Assembly: GCA_027486835.1 (NCBI GenBank)
Contig: JAIXOJ010000125.1
Span: 1 to 52,104 of the forward strand
Length of the DNA stretch: 52,104 nucleotides
DNA from: Chitinophagaceae bacterium
Lineage (GTDB): Bacteria; Bacteroidota; Bacteroidia; Chitinophagales; Chitinophagaceae
Reading direction: 5' to 3'
Part shown: positions 1-8,548 of the stretch, piece by piece
Layout: each line of letters begins with the position of its first letter
Position numbering within the stretch: position 1 is the first letter of the stretch
Position numbers and translations under genes: made by a program
The notes under the pieces: model-generated
What the model saw: only the letters and a program-made list of their open reading frames with translations
What the model was told of the DNA's origin: nothing
The model's database searches: none

Positions 1-574
1 ATTGCAAAGCTGTTGTTGGGTAGAATTTCAATAACAATTTTCAGCGGCCATAAAACTTTTATACCAGTTAGAAGGTGGTTGCCTTTTAAACAAAAGAAAC
101 AAATTCAAACAAACTTTCTAGCAATAAGCTCAGTGCTGCTTTAGATTGAAAAACTTTTATGCACCCAACTAGTCTTGCCATTGGGATGTTAATGCGACAA
201 TTCTTACAATTGGTTGTATTGGGTAAGCTTAATGGCCATTGGGCCAATATCCTAAAATGCTTATTTCCAAAATGAACAATTTAAGTAGCTTGGAAGAAAT
301 TATTGTAGTTTTTTGGTTCAAGATAGTCGCTTGGAGGGTTCTTACAGATAACTTTTTAAAAACGTTTTGAGATATTGATAGGCAATTCAAGATGGCTGAA
401 ATTGACTCTCTGAAAGCAAGTAAAAAATAGACGTACACATCAAACCAAGTATTTATTCATTTGATAACATTACCGGAAACGGTAACGCGATTTTATTGGA
501 AAATTGTGGACAATCGACCTATTTTGCCCTACGAATTGCTGCCTTCTTACTCTTTTTTGCTTCATGCTTGCTTT
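1..574. other. AT-rich region without a convincing gene
   Basis: No reading frame here has recognisable protein character; a 69-codon frame on the minus strand (229-438) has no family resemblance and no start context. The first 18 bases (attgcaaagctgttgttg) recur with one mismatch at 14583-14600. The 38 codons directly upstream of the ATG at 575 are open but do not look like a signal peptide, so they are treated as leader. Confidence 0.5.
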
Positions 575-3500
575 ATGAAAAATATTTTGACCGTACAAAA
601 GTTGGTGTCTAGTTTTATTGTGCTATTGTGCTTAATGTGTTCAGGCTTTCTTCATGCGCAAATCATTTCTACTGGTCAGATTTTGCAAATAGACTCTAGT
701 AATTGTTATATCATCGATAACTTTAGAAGTGTGCGATGGGGTAACCAAAGTTTGGCAAAAAGCTATGGAGGTACCACCAATTTTGGTTCCATGCTTAATA
801 CTTCGGCTGCTGACACCGTTTATGCTCAATACATTGGTGCACCTGCAACATTAAGTGGGGTTTCGTTGAAATATACCGTGTTGCAAGCCCGTTCTGCTAA
901 TTATAATGATACGCTCGGTATGCTCAATTTGAGAAATCTGTACCTCGCTGGCAATTCAAACCCTGATTATACTCCCTACAGCACGGCACATTTGCAGAGC
1001 TATCTCCAACTCCCCACCCTTCCGAGTGTTGGGAAAATGATTTTGTATGTAAATGCAGCATACACCAGTGCTTACAGCAAAAGTTTTGTGGTAGAAAGCA
1101 AGCAAAGTGATGGTAGTTGGGTAACAGTAGCCACGGTGCCTTATCCTTCCACTGACCAGTTTATTGAACTAGATACGTTGACTAATAATAATATTGTATC
1201 GCAAACGCCTGTCACTTACCGTATTCGCTCTAATAGTTACAATGTTTCTTCAGGCGTGGGGTATGGGCCTTTGATTGGTGCGTTATTGGTACAGAAATAT
1301 TTGCCAAACGATGTTCGCCCGCCATATAGACCCTATTACCCTGTAAGAAACATCAGCACTACACTAAGCGATGCAGACTGGGTGGTAAAAACATTTACGG
1401 AAACAAAATGGCTCAATTTAGTGCCTACTCAAGCTCCTAGAAGCATACAACTTAGTCCTGCTAGTACAGGATTCCCCGAAGTGCTTTTAACTGAATGGAA
1501 CTCTCTAAATCCAGATGAAGTTACAGATGCACTAGGCAATAAGTTTCCCAACGCCGCCTACCCCAACATCAAATACATGAATAACCAAGTGATGACGGGT
1601 AAAATTGTGAGCATCCCTTATTACCTCACTTTAAACAACGACACGTCATTAGTCCAAGCATTTATTGACTTTAAAAAGGCCGAGTTTATGGATAAATATT
1701 TACCCATTCTTGGTTCGGCCTACCAGCTTACGGGCAATGAAACCTATGCTCGCTATGTGGCGTTAGCATTAGACAAATGGGCAAATACCCTACCTGATTA
1801 TTTCCTGACCATAGCTTGGAATTATGAAACACCCATTGATAGAGATGTGTTACTGGCAAACAGGGCAACCATCACGGCGCAACGTGCTTCGGATCACAAT
1901 GGATTGGCGCATGAATTTTTTGATGGTACCGTTTTGGCTTACGATTACATTTTTAACAGCAAAGCATTGCAAGGTCTAGCAGCTGAAAAAGGATACGATA
2001 CCCGCAACCACATAACGCAAGATTTTTTCCTCAATACTACCCGTTGGTTACTCAATGTGCCTACCATGGATCAGCATTTATATACCAACTTATCTTTTCA
2101 TATTGTAAATATGTTGCGCTCTGCGGCAATTTGCGGAGATACTCCGCTTAGAGATTCTGTGCTGCAGTTTCTTGATACCTACTACGATGGCATCATCGTT
2201 CAAAACTTCAAAAGAGATGGAATGTTTCCCGAAGCATTTTCTTACCACGAGGGCTATGCTAAAGACAATTATGCCGATATTCTAGAACTATCGGACTATT
2301 TCACCAGATTATTTCCACCATCCAATACGCTGGAAAGTACAGTGGCCTCCAGTTCCACCAAACGGATTGAGTTTTTAAGAAGAGGAGCTACTGTACAAGA
2401 TTCTGTAGCTTTTCCCAATGGCGATTTAGCACCGTTTAATGATACATATGCGGGCAATTCGGTGGCGAGAAACAACACTGCTTCTTACCTAATGCCAGCA
2501 TACCAACATGGGATGTTGGGCTTTGGCAGCAATGACCAGCAGATACAGGTAAACCTAACTGCTACCGACAAGAACAACCACATTCACAATAATATGCTGG
2601 GTATGACTTTGTTTTCCAAAGGCAATGAACGCTTGGGTAATATCCGCTATTCCCGCATTCCGGGCAGGCAATTTACTAGCAGTACAGTTGCACAAAACTT
2701 GGTGGCCGTCGACCAATCGCTTACGCAATATTATAGCTTGGAAAGGCAGTATTTTGGTAATGATGGGCATGTGTTTACCAATGGTTTTTTTACCAGTTTT
2801 GAACCGGGCATAGATAGCGTAGCACTGATGGAAGCATACAGTAAAATGACAAGCCCTGGCAAAGTGAGCCGATACCAACGGATTCAAATGCTGAACAGTG
2901 TGGATACTGCATCGCCTTACCTGCTAGATATTTTCGTGGTAAAAGGGGGAACTACCCACGATTATATCCTCAATGGTTCTACACAAATTGACCAAGTGAC
3001 TAGTTCATCATTGCCCTTACAGCGAATTGCTAAACAATATCCATTGTTGCCAGCTACTGCCACTTATACCGACCCCGTAAATGTAGAGGATGCGAGAAAC
3101 TGGTACGGGGCTTTTAGAGACGTAGATGCTGCCACCTCAAACGGGAATTGGAATGTTACGTTCAAAGACAATGCGGGTACTGCTGCCGTAAAAATTTTTG
3201 GTTTAGATGATGGCACGGCTAAAATAAATGTGGGCATTTCGCCCAATTGCTATCGTAGGGAAGTGGCCAATAATTTATATGCTTATTGGCGGCCCTCGCT
3301 CGTAGAGCAGCGGGTGGGCACAAGTGCTAACACCAAAAGTGTTTTTGTGCACGTGATTGAATCTTATTACAATAGTTCGGGCATTGTCAGCATCACTCCC
3401 CTAGCCTTGGCCAATCCATCTGACGAATATGTGGCGCTTTCCATTCAGTTTGTAAATGGCAGAAAAGATGTGGTATTGGTGAACCTACACCATGAATTAG

Positions 3501-5215
3501 TGGACTCGGAATATGCTAACCAAACGATTACCACCGCAGACGGCATCTATTCCCTCGTAGGCAAAGCTGGGCTGTTTACCCAAAGAAATGGACTAGTAAA
3601 GGGGTATTTATTTCAAGGACATTCGCTTAATTACAATGCAAAATCTATTGTTATTCCAGACTCTATTTATGCAGGCACTATCACTGGTGCAGTACGCAAA
3701 GCAAACGGAGCGGCCTACGATGCCTTAATAACCAACACCGTTATTCCCGAAGGAACGGCACTAAAAGGCAAATGGATGTCGTTGCGTTATGGGTCTTACA
3801 ATGTTATTAATCCTCCAAAAGGATATAGCGACCCACAAAAGGGCATGAACGAATTATTTCAGATAGAAAGGGTGAAAAATGTAGGGGGTCTTACCCATAT
3901 CATCTTCAACACCGACCATTATCTGGACGTGGCAGCGAATACCACCACTGAAATACTCCGCCCCCAAAGAACCTTTAATGGTGCCACCACTTTTAGAATT
4001 ATGCAAAGTGTGGCTAAAGTGATGGAGGGTGGTAAGAATTACCAAACACTCACTTTTGACCCAATAAGCACTAAGAATATCGGTGATACCGATTTTACTC
4101 CAGTTGCAACGGCTAGTTCTGGCCTTACTGTAAGTTTTTCCAGTTCAAACAATTCTGTGGCCACCATCGTGTCTGGGAAAATTCATATAGTCGGCGTTGG
4201 CAATGTTACCATTACTGCCACGCAAGCTGGTGATGCCAATTATTATGCAGCAAACACAGTTCAGCAGTCATTTGTAGTAACGCCTTTCATAACGCCATCG
4301 TTAGAAGTGGCTACCGCTGCTGATTTACAAAACGCACTTACTTATGCGCAACCAGGGGATACCATCATAATCAAAGACGGTGTGTATAATGGGAAATTTG
4401 TAATTCCTACAAATGCCAGCGGCGATGTATGCAATCCAATAACATTAAGAGGGAGCAAAAATGTGATTCTGAACGGAGGAAATGTAAACTCGGGGTATGT
4501 GTTGTATGTGCAAGCAAGCTATTGGCGACTACAGAATTTTACCGTAACGAATGGGCTCAAAGGCATCATGTGCGATGGCGCCAACTACAATGTATTTGAT
4601 AGCCTGTCAATACACGATTTCGGCACGGAGGCCATCCATTTTAGAACTTTCTCTAGCCATAACTTACTAAAAAACAGTGCCATCTACAACACTGGTCTAG
4701 TAACTCCCGACTACGGCGAAGGCGTATATATCGGCAGTGCCGTGAGCAATTGGGGCACCTACACCAATTTCTTGCCTGACAAATGCGACTCTAATGTTGT
4801 TTCATTCAATACCATTGGGCCAAATGTGTCGGCAGAATGTGTGGACATAAAAGAAGGTACTACTGGGGGAATTATTTATGGCAATACGTTCAATGCGCGT
4901 GGCATTACCGGAGCAAATGATGCTGATAGTTGGATAGACGTAAAAGGCAATTACTATCTCATTGAGAAAAATATCGGGTTCAGTCCAGTGGGTAATACCA
5001 ATTTCTTAGATGGCTATCAAACCCATATTGCTTCCACAGGATGGGGCAATTTCAATGTGTTTAAAAACAACACAAGTGTAGTAAACAACAACGGCTATGG
5101 CTTTAACCTGCAATTGTCTAACAGCAAAGGCACAGCCACCAGCAATAAAGTATATAATACCAACAAAACCATTGGAGCTGTAAAGGGTGTGGCGAATGTG
5201 ACGTTGAGTAATTGA
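575..5215 (+). CDS. Secreted bimodular polysaccharide lyase: heparinase II/III-like plus beta-helix
   Basis: This 1,546-residue protein starts best at ATG 575, where a lysine, a hydrophobic run and an Ala-Gln cleavage site (HAQ, residues 27-29) form a Sec signal peptide; the frame is open for 38 codons upstream from a TTG, but that extension would bury the signal. Residues about 30-250 are a beta-rich module. Residues about 255-635 resemble the alpha-toroid of heparinase II/III and alginate lyases, with a DGMFPEAFSYHEGY stretch near 546 where such lyases place catalytic Tyr/His. A beta-sandwich with HIHNN near 669 fits the heparinase C-terminal part. Residues 1155-1237 form an Ig-like linker. 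Residues about 1242-1546 are a right-handed beta-helix like PL6 lyases, opening with LQNALTYAQPGDTIIIKDG. No T9SS tail is visible. Probable role: depolymerising an acidic polysaccharide outside the cell or in the periplasm. The substrate cannot be told. Confidence 0.8.
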   Translation: MKNILTVQKLVSSFIVLLCLMCSGFLHAQIISTGQILQIDSSNCYIIDNFRSVRWGNQSLAKSYGGTTNFGSMLNTSAADTVYAQYIGAPATLSGVSLKYTVLQARSANYNDTLGMLNLRNLYLAGNSNPDYTPYSTAHLQSYLQLPTLPSVGKMILYVNAAYTSAYSKSFVVESKQSDGSWVTVATVPYPSTDQFIELDTLTNNNIVSQTPVTYRIRSNSYNVSSGVGYGPLIGALLVQKYLPNDVRPPYRPYYPVRNISTTLSDADWVVKTFTETKWLNLVPTQAPRSIQLSPASTGFPEVLLTEWNSLNPDEVTDALGNKFPNAAYPNIKYMNNQVMTGKIVSIPYYLTLNNDTSLVQAFIDFKKAEFMDKYLPILGSAYQLTGNETYARYVALALDKWANTLPDYFLTIAWNYETPIDRDVLLANRATITAQRASDHNGLAHEFFDGTVLAYDYIFNSKALQGLAAEKGYDTRNHITQDFFLNTTRWLLNVPTMDQHLYTNLSFHIVNMLRSAAICGDTPLRDSVLQFLDTYYDGIIVQNFKRDGMFPEAFSYHEGYAKDNYADILELSDYFTRLFPPSNTLESTVASSSTKRIEFLRRGATVQDSVAFPNGDLAPFNDTYAGNSVARNNTASYLMPAYQHGMLGFGSNDQQIQVNLTATDKNNHIHNNMLGMTLFSKGNERLGNIRYSRIPGRQFTSSTVAQNLVAVDQSLTQYYSLERQYFGNDGHVFTNGFFTSFEPGIDSVALMEAYSKMTSPGKVSRYQRIQMLNSVDTASPYLLDIFVVKGGTTHDYILNGSTQIDQVTSSSLPLQRIAKQYPLLPATATYTDPVNVEDARNWYGAFRDVDAATSNGNWNVTFKDNAGTAAVKIFGLDDGTAKINVGISPNCYRREVANNLYAYWRPSLVEQRVGTSANTKSVFVHVIESYYNSSGIVSITPLALANPSDEYVALSIQFVNGRKDVVLVNLHHELVDSEYANQTITTADGIYSLVGKAGLFTQRNGLVKGYLFQGHSLNYNAKSIVIPDSIYAGTITGAVRKANGAAYDALITNTVIPEGTALKGKWMSLRYGSYNVINPPKGYSDPQKGMNELFQIERVKNVGGLTHIIFNTDHYLDVAANTTTEILRPQRTFNGATTFRIMQSVAKVMEGGKNYQTLTFDPISTKNIGDTDFTPVATASSGLTVSFSSSNNSVATIVSGKIHIVGVGNVTITATQAGDANYYAANTVQQSFVVTPFITPSLEVATAADLQNALTYAQPGDTIIIKDGVYNGKFVIPTNASGDVCNPITLRGSKNVILNGGNVNSGYVLYVQASYWRLQNFTVTNGLKGIMCDGANYNVFDSLSIHDFGTEAIHFRTFSSHNLLKNSAIYNTGLVTPDYGEGVYIGSAVSNWGTYTNFLPDKCDSNVVSFNTIGPNVSAECVDIKEGTTGGIIYGNTFNARGITGANDADSWIDVKGNYYLIEKNIGFSPVGNTNFLDGYQTHIASTGWGNFNVFKNNTSVVNNNGYGFNLQLSNSKGTATSNKVYNTNKTIGAVKGVANVTLSN

Positions 5216-5320
5216 TGGGAGGGGCATTAAAAGAAAAATCCTTTCCAGGATATGTATTAATACATGAAGTAAAGAGATATTTGTTCATCATTCCATGTTA
5301 TCTAATACCCTCCAATAGAA

Positions 5321-6157
5321 TTAAGTAGTTTTCTTGAAAATGATGACGCTAAAACTGGTTAGTTGGTCAGTTATAAAAACGGGTTCTGGATTGCCGTTTT
5401 TAGCTAAAGCCGCTTTGGCTCTTTTTACACCAACATTAAAGCTGTTGATAAATCCCAGATTTTTAGCTGCCTCTGCTAGTGTAGGATTTCTGTAATCATT
5501 TTTATTGGGGAAGTTTTCTGGTCTGGCATCTCCAAACAATCCTCCCGAGTTAACTATTTCAATCCGATTGGAGAATTCATACAGTTTTATAGGTGCATTA
5601 GATTGGTAATCCCGATGAATTACAGCATTATAAAGCAATTCTTGTATAGCAGATTGCGGGTAGGTATATTCATATTCTTCGCCTAATTTATGTTGCACTC
5701 TTTTTACCATTTGCGATTTAATAAACTCATGCATGATTTTAAATTGAGTAGTCAAATCGCCATCGAACCTGTATTCATACTCAAAATCGCTTATTTCATC
5801 CTCGCCAGAAAACCGAACGTATTGTACATATGCCCCCGGTATAAAGAACCTTGGATTCTTGCCAAAGAGTAGAATTCCTGCATTTGTAGGACAATTATCC
5901 TTTAAATCATAAAATTTTAAAGAAGCCAATTGTTCTATTGGGTCACGACCATTTGCGAGAAGTGTTTCTTCATCTATCGCTTTAGGCAGATAGGTGTTTT
6001 TAAATATATCGGTGCTTAAGTCGTTCAAGGTAGCACCGTAGCAAGGTTGCGTGTCAAATGTTCGGGCGAAAGTTGATCTTTTTGCGCTTAAAATTCTTTC
6101 CTCTGCCTCTAAAGTAGATAACATTTCCGTCAATTGAATTTCCCTGATCATGCGCAA
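5321..6157 (-). CDS. ATP-binding (RecG-like/AlbA_2 family) protein, N-terminally truncated
   Basis: The 278 residues match the C-terminal part of the AlbA_2 (Schlafen-like DNA-binding)/HATPase_c_4 proteins often annotated as RecG-related regulators. Visible marks are CPTNAGILLFGKNPRFFIPGA (residues about 89-109), the GHKL-type ATPase motif AIQELLYNAVIHRDY near 170-184, and NSGGLFG. Family members are normally about 400-480 residues and begin with an AlbA_2 domain of about 130 residues, which is absent; the 135 bp upstream, before the stop of the NtrC-like gene, does not encode it in any frame. Either this is a domain-loss remnant or it acts as a stand-alone ATPase. Such proteins occur in accessory and defence-linked loci. 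The start at 6157 is the first ATG; an ATG two codons downstream is equally possible. Confidence 0.7.
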   Translation of the reverse strand: MRMIREIQLTEMLSTLEAEERILSAKRSTFARTFDTQPCYGATLNDLSTDIFKNTYLPKAIDEETLLANGRDPIEQLASLKFYDLKDNCPTNAGILLFGKNPRFFIPGAYVQYVRFSGEDEISDFEYEYRFDGDLTTQFKIMHEFIKSQMVKRVQHKLGEEYEYTYPQSAIQELLYNAVIHRDYQSNAPIKLYEFSNRIEIVNSGGLFGDARPENFPNKNDYRNPTLAEAAKNLGFINSFNVGVKRAKAALAKNGNPEPVFITDQLTSFSVIIFKKTT

Positions 6158-6291
6158 ATTTATTATCTAAAACCTCGTTTTTAGCATTCTACTTTTAAGG
6201 GACAATTCTATTTTTCTAGTTGCAACTGACGCTTAAACGATGAAAATTCCAAAACCAAAACCCCAAACTTTCGCCATTAAAATACTACCAC

Positions 6292-7635
6292 CTACCCCTC
6301 TGTTCCCTCTAGTTTCCGATAAAGAGTGGTCAAGCCGATGTTAAGTAGTTTGGCCGCTTCGGTTTTGTTGCCTTTGCAATAGTCCAATACTTTTTGGATG
6401 TGTGTTTTTTCAACCGTAACTAATGAAAAGGCCGATAAAGGGTTAGAATTATCAACAGGAATCACTGATTGCATATCTATCGGTAGATGATTAAGGTGCA
6501 ACTGATTGCCATCAGCAAGAATTACTGCTCTTTCCATCACGTTTTTCAGCTCACGAATGTTTCCCTTCCAATGGTGTTTTTGCAATTGTTCTAAAAATTC
6601 AGGACTCATGCTGTCAACATGCCTATTGATTTTGAGGGCAAATATTTTCAAGAAATGCGCTGCCAGCAATGGAATGTCTTTTTTGCGTTCCCGCAGGCTG
6701 GGTAAACTAATAGTAAAAACATTTAGACGGTAAAACAAATCTTCCCTAAACTTTCCATCCCGCACTTCCTGCTGCAAGTCGCGGTTGGTAGCCGCAATTA
6801 TGCGCACATTCACCTTGGTTGCTTTGGTATCGCCCACTTTAATAAACTCACCCGTTTCTAACACCCGTAGTAGTTTGCTTTGTAAATCGATGTGCATTTC
6901 TCCAATTTCATCTAAAAACAAAGTACCAGTGTTGGCTTCTTCTATCAAGCCTTTTTTGTCTTTAATCGCTCCTGTGAAGGCACCAGCCTTGTGGCCAAAT
7001 ATTTCGCTTTCCAGCAAATCCTTGCCAAAAGCACTACAGTTGAGTGCCATAAAAGGCTTGCCTATGCGTTTGCTAGCATGGTGAATGGCTTGGGCAAACA
7101 CTTCTTTACCCGTACCTGTTTCGCCCAGCAGCAATACGGTGGCATCGGTTGGCGCTACTTTTTTTGATAAATTAATTGCATCCTGAATGGCTGGGGAGCT
7201 GCCCAAAATACTTTCAAAATTGTAACGCTTGCCCACCTGTTGCTCCAGTTGTTCAATACGTTTTTGCAGTTGCACTTTCTCTAATGCTTTGTTGAGCAAC
7301 GGAAGTATTTTGTCGTTATCATCACCCTTCATGATATAGTCAAAAGCACCGTTTTTCATAGCCTGTACACCATCGGCCACATTGCCATAGGCAGTAAGTA
7401 AGATGATTTCAACGCAGGGATATAGCGGCTTGATGGTAGAAACAAATTGAACCCCATTGCCATCGGGCAACTTTACATCGCAAAGAATTACGTCCACTTG
7501 TTTTTGCCCGAGCAGTTTCATACCTTCCTTAATGGTACCTGCTTCCACCACCTCGTAGCCCTCGGCTCGGATGATTCTGCACAATAGATTCCGTAGCTTT
7601 TCTTCATCGTCCACCACAAGTATTGTTTTCACCAT
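6292..7635 (-). CDS. Sigma-54-dependent response regulator, NtrC/ZraR type
   Basis: A complete 447-residue NtrC-family regulator. The receiver domain (1-120) carries the DD pair at 9-10 and the phospho-acceptor Asp53 in LCDVKLPDGNG. The AAA+ domain (about 145-375) has Walker A GETGTGKE, the sigma-54 contact loop GAFTGA and Walker B GTLFLDEIGE, so it should activate RpoN promoters. A Fis-type helix-turn-helix lies at the C-terminus (KVLDYCKGNKTEAAKLLNIG). ATG 7635 was chosen: the frame also opens at a TTG seven codons earlier, but receiver domains begin close to the KTILVVDDE strand. It has no kinase neighbour; the NtrY-like kinase at 29162-32929 is a plausible partner (inference). It probably governs envelope or stress genes; the regulon is unknown. 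Confidence 0.93.
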   Translation of the reverse strand: MVKTILVVDDEEKLRNLLCRIIRAEGYEVVEAGTIKEGMKLLGQKQVDVILCDVKLPDGNGVQFVSTIKPLYPCVEIILLTAYGNVADGVQAMKNGAFDYIMKGDDNDKILPLLNKALEKVQLQKRIEQLEQQVGKRYNFESILGSSPAIQDAINLSKKVAPTDATVLLLGETGTGKEVFAQAIHHASKRIGKPFMALNCSAFGKDLLESEIFGHKAGAFTGAIKDKKGLIEEANTGTLFLDEIGEMHIDLQSKLLRVLETGEFIKVGDTKATKVNVRIIAATNRDLQQEVRDGKFREDLFYRLNVFTISLPSLRERKKDIPLLAAHFLKIFALKINRHVDSMSPEFLEQLQKHHWKGNIRELKNVMERAVILADGNQLHLNHLPIDMQSVIPVDNSNPLSAFSLVTVEKTHIQKVLDYCKGNKTEAAKLLNIGLTTLYRKLEGTEG

Positions 7636-7708
7636 AGTCGCTATATTATGGTTCAAAACTAACCTTATTGGGCGTTTGCGCTCTTGTTTTAGACATCTAT
7701 ATTGGAAG

Positions 7709-7978
7709 ATGGATAATTACAATTACTGTAATAACAAGCACATTTGTTATCTAATCACTTTGCAAAAGGCAAATATTAGTGAGCAACTAACAAATATGCT
7801 TAGCAATGAAGAGTTATCTGCTGAAGCAGCTATAGCAAAATTTGCAACAGTTGAAAATGAGGAAGGAAGAATTGTGGAGAGGGATATAGAATACTACAAT
7901 CTTGATGTTATCATTTCCGTAGGCTATCGGGTAAAATCTCAACGCGGCATTCAATTTCGCCAATGGGTAACCCAATAG
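7709..7978 (+). pseudogene. RhuM-family gene remnant (internal fragment)
   Basis: An 89-codon frame whose last 70 or so residues resemble the conserved part of Virulence_RhuM proteins: a short HTH-like stretch, EEGRIVERDIEYYNLDVIIS, then VGYRVKSQRGIQFRQWVTQ. Intact RhuM proteins are over 300 residues; here the strongest block stops at a TAG right after FRQWVTQ, and no continuation is visible in other frames. The beginning is also eroded: the residues before LQKANISEQL do not look like the family's N-terminus. The stub sits in the gap between the divergent ntrC-like gene and apaG. RhuM genes are typical of genomic islands, so I read this as the relic of a lost island. Confidence 0.7.
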
Positions 7979-8000
7979 TCGAAACGATAATTTTTCTTTG

Positions 8001-8035
8001 TTTTTGATGTTGTTTGCCTCGGGCAATTATCTTTA
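8001..8035 (+). promoter_or_regulatory. Candidate apaG promoter
   Basis: TTTTTG at 8001-8006, a 21-bp spacer, then TATCTTTA at 8028-8035, one base off the Bacteroidota -7 consensus TAnnTTTG. The expected start of transcription, near 8042, would leave a leader of about 11 nt before ATG 8053. Pattern match only. Confidence 0.4.
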
Positions 8036-8052
8036 GCCAAATCTTGAAAACA

Positions 8053-8439
8053 ATGGTGTCAAAAATTTCATCTGGCGTAACTATTAGTGTAGAAGTATTT
8101 TATCAACCAAGCTATAGCAATCCGATTAACCACGAGTATATGTTTGCTTATCGCATTACTATTGAAAACAGTAACCATTTTACCATCAAACTATTAAATA
8201 GGCATTGGTACATCTTCGACAGCAGCAGCGAATACAAAGAAGTAGAAGGCGAAGGGGTGGTAGGCCAGCAACCCATTATTAAGCCAGGCGAACGTTTTCA
8301 ATATTCTAGTGGCTGCAACCTGCGCACAGAAATCGGGAAAATGCAGGGCACCTACACAATGGAAAACCTCCAAAACAAAACCCAGTTTAAGGTGCAGATA
8401 CCTGCGTTTGAAATGATTGTGCCAGATAAATTAAATTAA
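8053..8439 (+). CDS. apaG: ApaG (Co2+/Mg2+ efflux-associated protein)
   Basis: The 128-residue protein has the ApaG fold signature along its whole length: SGVTISVEVFYQPSYSNP, the strand YMFAYRITIENSNHFTIKLLNRHW, then GEGVVGQQPIIKPGERFQYSSGC and a closing QIPAFEM. The frame runs upstream to 8014, but ATG 8053 gives the usual family length (about 125-130) and follows a candidate promoter. ApaG is a single fibronectin-III-like beta domain; its biochemical role is not settled, and it has been linked to divalent cation resistance and Ap4A metabolism in enterobacteria. It stands alone here and converges on the CHU_C gene. Confidence 0.92.
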   Translation: MVSKISSGVTISVEVFYQPSYSNPINHEYMFAYRITIENSNHFTIKLLNRHWYIFDSSSEYKEVEGEGVVGQQPIIKPGERFQYSSGCNLRTEIGKMQGTYTMENLQNKTQFKVQIPAFEMIVPDKLN

Positions 8440-8548
8440 CCTTTCACAGATAAGTCCCTCATCGTAATACGCTACGAATGCACGAATGAAGTTCGCAAAA
8501 CACAAAACATCGCTTTATTCAGGCATTCGTGGCAACCATTGAACAAGC

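Noticed and set aside
229-438. 69-residue minus-strand frame
   Set aside because: No family resemblance, no promoter or ribosome-binding support, low-complexity composition.
5252-5265. ATGTATTAATACAT palindrome as terminator or operator
   Set aside because: A 14-bp AT-rich palindrome without T-run is expected by chance in such DNA and lies past both converging genes' stops.
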